64,000 nt of DNA from Arthrobacter sp. MSA 4-2 (GTDB lineage Bacteria > Actinomycetota > Actinomycetes > Actinomycetales > Micrococcaceae): assembly GCF_016405885.1 (NCBI RefSeq), contig NZ_JAEKGC010000004.1, positions 228,439 through 292,438 of the forward strand, given 5' to 3'. Position numbers and translations under genes: made by a program. Below are positions 59,868 to 64,000 of the stretch, piece by piece (the stretch's first letter is position 1; every line of letters begins with the position of its first letter). Below the pieces are notes generated by a model. That model saw only the letters and a list, made by a program, of their open reading frames with translations, searched no databases and was not told the DNA's origin.

Positions 59868-60059
59868 GATCTTAATGCTAACTGTGGGAGCTTCCTCCCA
59901 TCGTCAGTACACCGACCCGGGCCGCGGCTGCAGCGGCGGGCCCCGGACTGCTGCGGCACAACAGCGAGCAGCACGGCCACCGGGTCTACTTCAGGTCGTC
60001 CTCGAGAGCCTTGGCGTCAAGATGCTGACCCGGTTTCGGAGTGCGGAAGCTGATTCCCG

Positions 60060-61256
60060 TCAGTGCCCCGAGCGTATGGCGTGTCGAGTCCGGCGGTACA
60101 GGAGAGTCTCGAGGGCGACGAGGGCGGCGGCTGTGGCGGATACCAGGACCAGGGCGGCCAGCGGGGGGATCTGGGCCGCGGCGGGGATCAGGGCCAGGAG
60201 GACAGCGGCGCCGCCGAGCCGCAACCTGTTCCATCCGCCGCCGATCCGCCGCCAGAATCCGGCGCTGCCCAGCAGGTACAGGGCCGCGCCGCCAAAGAGG
60301 GCGAAGGCGCCTAGGGCGCCGAAGGGCCCTGTCTCGTAGACGTGCGCCAGGACGTCTTCCACCCCGAGTGCTGACAGGACGATCCCGGCGACCATAGGCA
60401 GGTGCAGGTAGGTGTAGGCGTCGACGGCGGCTGCGGCTCGTTCGGCTCCGCGCAGCGCGGCGAACCGGTGCTCGGCGGCGATGGCGGTGACATCGAAGTG
60501 AAGCCACCACAGGCAGATGGACAGGCCCACCCCGAAGACGGCGCCGATCAGGATCGGGGTGCTCACGGGCTCCTGGGAGGCGCCGACGCCGGTCGCCACG
60601 ATCGATTCACCCAGGGCCAGGATAACGATGAGTCCGTAGCGTTCGGTCCAGTGTGCCGCCGAGTGCACCCGCCAGTTCCCATGTCTGGAGGTGAGGTAGG
60701 TGATTGCAGCGTCCACGCCGACGCCGGCAAGCCAGAACCAGGTCTGCGCGGGACCTCCGACCACGGCCCCGGTCACGATCAGCGCCGAACCGAGCACCAC
60801 TCCACCGGCGGTCTTGGCGATCTGCCGGCGCAGTGGCTCGTCATCTCCCGCCGCATAGGCGTACAGGCTCAGGTGCAGGACGCGGACGACAACGTAGGAC
60901 AACGCCAGCACCACGGGGCCGCTGAGGCCGCCCTCGAGGTCATGGAAAGCCTCCGGGATGGCCAGGGCGGCGAGGAACATGACGATCATGACGACGGACA
61001 ACCCCAGCCGCATGAGGCCCTCATCGACATGGGTCTGGTTGGAGAGCCAGGAGAACGACGCCCAGGACCACCAGAGCAGGGTCAGGATAATCATCCCCTG
61101 CAGGACCCCGAGGAAGGAATGCTCGTGCGCCATGAAACCCGTGACCCGGGTGAAGGCGAAGACGAAGACCAGGTCAAAGAAAAGCTCGAAGGTGGTCACA
61201 CGGTGGGATTCGTCCGAGACCCGTGCGGCGGGAAGCGGCTTTCGTGATAGTGCCAT
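60060..61256 (-). CDS. Low temperature requirement protein A (LtrA) family membrane protein
   Basis: This is a 398-aa protein with about twelve helices. The LtrA hallmarks are TTFELFFDLVFVFAFTRVTG near the N-terminus, LLWWSWASFSWLSNQTHVDE, HWTERYGLIVILALGESIVA with TGVGA, and CLWWLHFDVTA. LtrA was first described in Listeria for growth in the cold; the biochemical role is unknown. TATTCT lies 7 nt upstream of the ATG on this strand, suggesting a leaderless mRNA. A basic tail ends the protein. Confidence 0.9.
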   Translation of the reverse strand: MALSRKPLPAARVSDESHRVTTFELFFDLVFVFAFTRVTGFMAHEHSFLGVLQGMIILTLLWWSWASFSWLSNQTHVDEGLMRLGLSVVMIVMFLAALAIPEAFHDLEGGLSGPVVLALSYVVVRVLHLSLYAYAAGDDEPLRRQIAKTAGGVVLGSALIVTGAVVGGPAQTWFWLAGVGVDAAITYLTSRHGNWRVHSAAHWTERYGLIVILALGESIVATGVGASQEPVSTPILIGAVFGVGLSICLWWLHFDVTAIAAEHRFAALRGAERAAAAVDAYTYLHLPMVAGIVLSALGVEDVLAHVYETGPFGALGAFALFGGAALYLLGSAGFWRRIGGGWNRLRLGGAAVLLALIPAAAQIPPLAALVLVSATAAALVALETLLYRRTRHAIRSGH

Positions 61257-61323
61257 GGCTCCAAGAATAGGTGTCGGAGCGGAGTTGATTTCTCTGTTAC
61301 CCCCGGCCCGCCCCCCGGTTTGA

Positions 61324-62061
61324 TCAGCGGTATTCAGGGTTGGGATGCGACTTGGAACGATCGCGGTCTCTCCATTCCCCGGGGAGATTCCCCCAGGCAG
61401 GAATACCGTTATTGCGCCGCAGCATGTCCGCCATGTGAAGCAGATTCCAGGTCATGAAGGTGGTATTGCGGTTCGTGAAGTTGTTCTCCGGTCCGCCCGA
61501 GCCTGGGTCGAGGTAACTCGGTCCTGGACCGGCTTCCCCGATCCATCCTGCATCGGCGGCAGGCGGGATGGAGAAGCCGACGTGCTGGAGGCTGTAAAGG
61601 AGGTTCATTGCACAGTGCTTAACGCCGTCCTCATTCCCGGTCAGCAGTGCCCCGGCCGTTTTCCCGTAGTACAGGAACTGACCATTGGCCTGCGTCACAC
61701 CCGACATCGAGTAGAGGCGTTCGATGATCCGCTTAGTGATCGAACTGTTGTCGCCGAGCCAGATAGGCCCGGCAACAACGAGGATGTCGGCCCGCATCAC
61801 TTCAGCGGCGACAGTCGGCCAGTCGTCATGGTCCCACCCCCGTTCCGTCATGTCGGGGTAAACGCCGGTCGCAATGTCGAGGTCAACCGGTCGTAAGATG
61901 TTCACCTCCACCCCATTCGCGCGCATGATGTCCGCACTCTTATCGATGAGACCGGAGGTGTGACTCAGCTCGGGACTGCGTTTGAGTGTGCAATTGAGGA
62001 ACAGAGCACGCAGACCCGCCGGGGTCGTGTGTCGGCTCGGGGGGTGCTGAGAATCTGGCAT
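61324..62061 (-). CDS. Flavodoxin / NADPH-dependent FMN reductase family protein
   Basis: This is a 245-aa flavodoxin-fold protein. The FMN-phosphate loop is LFLNCTLKRSPELSHTSGLI; the second loop is VVAGPIWLGDNSSITKRIIE, and GALLTGNEDGVKHCAMNLLY completes the site. It probably reduces quinones or other acceptors with NAD(P)H. The ATG at 62061 has AAGGG about 11 nt upstream; a TTG just before it is the alternative. The C-terminal 60 residues are variable. It lies about 105 bp downstream of a small GNAT on the same strand. Confidence 0.85.
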   Translation of the reverse strand: MPDSQHPPSRHTTPAGLRALFLNCTLKRSPELSHTSGLIDKSADIMRANGVEVNILRPVDLDIATGVYPDMTERGWDHDDWPTVAAEVMRADILVVAGPIWLGDNSSITKRIIERLYSMSGVTQANGQFLYYGKTAGALLTGNEDGVKHCAMNLLYSLQHVGFSIPPAADAGWIGEAGPGPSYLDPGSGGPENNFTNRNTTFMTWNLLHMADMLRRNNGIPAWGNLPGEWRDRDRSKSHPNPEYR

Positions 62062-62168
62062 CAATCGGGTACCCTTCGTGGCTGTTCGGTAAGGAGGTTT
62101 TGGCGCGCATACCGCGGATCCCGTATCGGCTCACCTGCCAAACCGACGGCGCTCCCCGGTCCCCAGAG

Positions 62169-62534
62169 TCAATCATGTCCCTTCGGCGCAGCGGACCGTT
62201 TCCGGGACTGCAGCACGCCGTCCAGAAATCTAAGGAGCGGTTCCGTCGGCTCCAGAACGTCGGGCACATACTCGGGATGACGGGCGAGGTAACTCTTGAT
62301 GTACGGACACACAGGAACGATGATTTTCCCCCCGGCGACCGTCTTGCTGAGCGCGTACTCAGCCAACGTCCCCGCGATTCCCTGCCCCGCATACTCATCG
62401 ATCACCGCCGTATGGAAGAAAATACGATGATCGCCGTCGTCATCCACGTAAGCGGCCTGACCAACGTAATGACCGCCCGCCCGTGCCTCAAACCTGCTCC
62501 GCGGCGTGTTCTGTCCCAGGTTCAACTCATTCAC
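62169..62534 (-). CDS. Small YidJ-type GNAT N-acetyltransferase
   Basis: This is a compact acetyltransferase of about 121 aa. The core IFFHTAVIDEYAGQGIAGTL followed by AEYALSKTVAGGKIIVPVCP and YLARHPEY is the signature of the short GNAT_YidJ-like group, in which the Cys in PVCP contributes to catalysis. I prefer the GTG at 62534 behind GGGAGGG; an ATG 30 nt earlier is possible. The substrate is unknown. It is followed by the flavodoxin-family gene on the same strand. Confidence 0.85.
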   Translation of the reverse strand: MNELNLGQNTPRSRFEARAGGHYVGQAAYVDDDGDHRIFFHTAVIDEYAGQGIAGTLAEYALSKTVAGGKIIVPVCPYIKSYLARHPEYVPDVLEPTEPLLRFLDGVLQSRKRSAAPKGHD

Positions 62535-62749
62535 TGACCCTCCCGGAAAGATAGTACCCAGCATGTTCGATCATTGTGCTTCGTCCTCTCAACCGTCGAA
62601 AGGTGTGCGAAGGGCGTTCCTTCCACCATCCGCACGCGGGCGGTCATAAAACGTAAAATTCGTCTGATCGTTTGCTGGGCGAATTGTCGATGAGACGATG
62701 CAAACGCCAAGAGAGGAAGACCCCTCTCTCACATCAAACAAGGAAGTAG

Positions 62750-63586
<837 letters not shown>

Positions 63587-63614
63587 CCCCGGCCGCATCA
63601 ACGACAGGGCACCC

Positions 63615-63663
63615 ATCCGTCGCCGGCTGTCAGGACGCTCCGTCCTGACAGCCGGCGACGGAT
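63615..63663 (+). terminator. Perfect 23-bp hairpin downstream of the hydrolase
   Basis: Bases 63615-63637 pair perfectly with 63641-63663 around a CTC loop (inner arm CTGTCAGGACG). It starts 28 bp after the stop codon. There is no T-run, but the stem is exceptionally long and could terminate both strands. Between here and 63886 no gene is seen. Confidence 0.6.
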
Positions 63664-63899
63664 CACAAGATGCTTAACCCATGCACCGCGGCGGGTACGT
63701 GCCGCTGAGCAGCCTCTCACCGGCTGTACATGGCGGAGTTTTCAACCGTTCCTCGGACCCTCACACACCTTTTACTTATAGTCCCAATCGAGCAATTCCC
63801 ATTCGGCCATTCGCGCCTTGTACGAACAAACAAAATATAGGTGGAAATCAGTCGAATGGACCGAAATTTCCATTGCTTGGCGAACCTACACTGAACCGC

Positions 63900-64000
63900 A
63901 TGACAAATCTCGCAGATATCGGCCACTGGATCGACGAACGCCTAGCCACCCTCGCGGAGCAGTACAACGTCCCCGCCGTTTCGGTGGCTGTCTACGCCAA
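63900..64000 (+). CDS. Serine hydrolase (beta-lactamase class C-like), N-terminal part only
   Basis: The frame opens at ATG 63900 and runs off the window edge after 33 codons. The visible part, NLADIGHWIDERLATLAEQY followed by NVPAVSVAVYA, is the typical start of class C beta-lactamase-related serine hydrolases, in which the 'VPAVSVAV' strand precedes the catalytic SxxK further on. TACACT (63887-63892) lies 7 nt before the ATG, again a leaderless layout. Catalytic motifs are outside the window. Confidence 0.6.
   Translation, partial: MTNLADIGHWIDERLATLAEQYNVPAVSVAVYA

Overview
The window is chromosomal DNA of a high-GC actinobacterium. Protein sequences and gene sets point to the Micrococcaceae, most likely an Arthrobacter-like soil or plant-associated species; this placement is inferred from family resemblance, not from a search. 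Coding density is high, GTG/TTG starts are common, and many genes have a TANNNT -10 box only 5-8 nt before the start codon, as expected for leaderless mRNAs. No rRNA, tRNA, CRISPR array, transposase or recognisable integrase was found.

Positions 1-33842 are an ordinary core segment: a paired CrcB fluoride channel, TerC behind a manganese (yybP-ykoY) riboswitch, SURF1, a DUF3817 membrane protein, guaA, a very large SF1-type helicase with a C-terminal nuclease-like domain, an SAF/CpaB-like protein, an FmdB zinc ribbon, 5-formyl-THF cyclo-ligase, galU, a RimJ-like acetyltransferase, an AlaX editing protein with an Lrp/AsnC regulator, an MFS transporter, a BadF-type sugar kinase, a Nudix hydrolase, rsgA, a complete glycine-betaine/choline ABC operon with two tandem binding-protein genes, an alanine aminotransferase, PPK2, xseB/xseA, ispH, rmuC and ychF.

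Positions 33843-58339 are accessory. The last 27 bases of ychF (encoding [12 protein letters not shown]) recur in the same orientation near 34767, 41431, 56273 and 58313. These copies read as serial attachment sites and divide the region into four cassettes. Cassette 1 (about 0.9 kb) holds only a hexapeptide acetyltransferase. Cassette 2 (about 6.7 kb, visibly more AT-rich) looks like a defence island: a 2TM-GAF protein overlapping a Panacea (DUF4065) antitoxin, a TIR domain fused to a LuxR-type helix-turn-helix, a GIY-YIG-like protein, a membrane coiled-coil protein and an HNH pseudogene. Cassette 3 (about 14.8 kb) starts with an SOS-box DUF6504 unit and a broken XRE regulator. It continues with a MarR-controlled SDR/SnoaL/AlkC-like unit and an apparent GntR regulon around ACC deaminase (acdS), an M20 amidohydrolase and a divergent RidA-like protein. 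It ends with a metallo-beta-lactamase protein, a UPF0126/TRIC protein and two paralogous alpha/beta hydrolases. Cassette 4 (about 2 kb) carries an FeS-BCP-type photolyase relative without a single cysteine. No integrase lies in any cassette.

Positions 58340-64000 hold miscellaneous accessory or species-level genes: a small monooxygenase-like protein, a DUF6518-like membrane protein, LtrA, a flavodoxin-family protein, a small GNAT, a chloroperoxidase-like hydrolase and the start of a serine hydrolase cut by the window edge.
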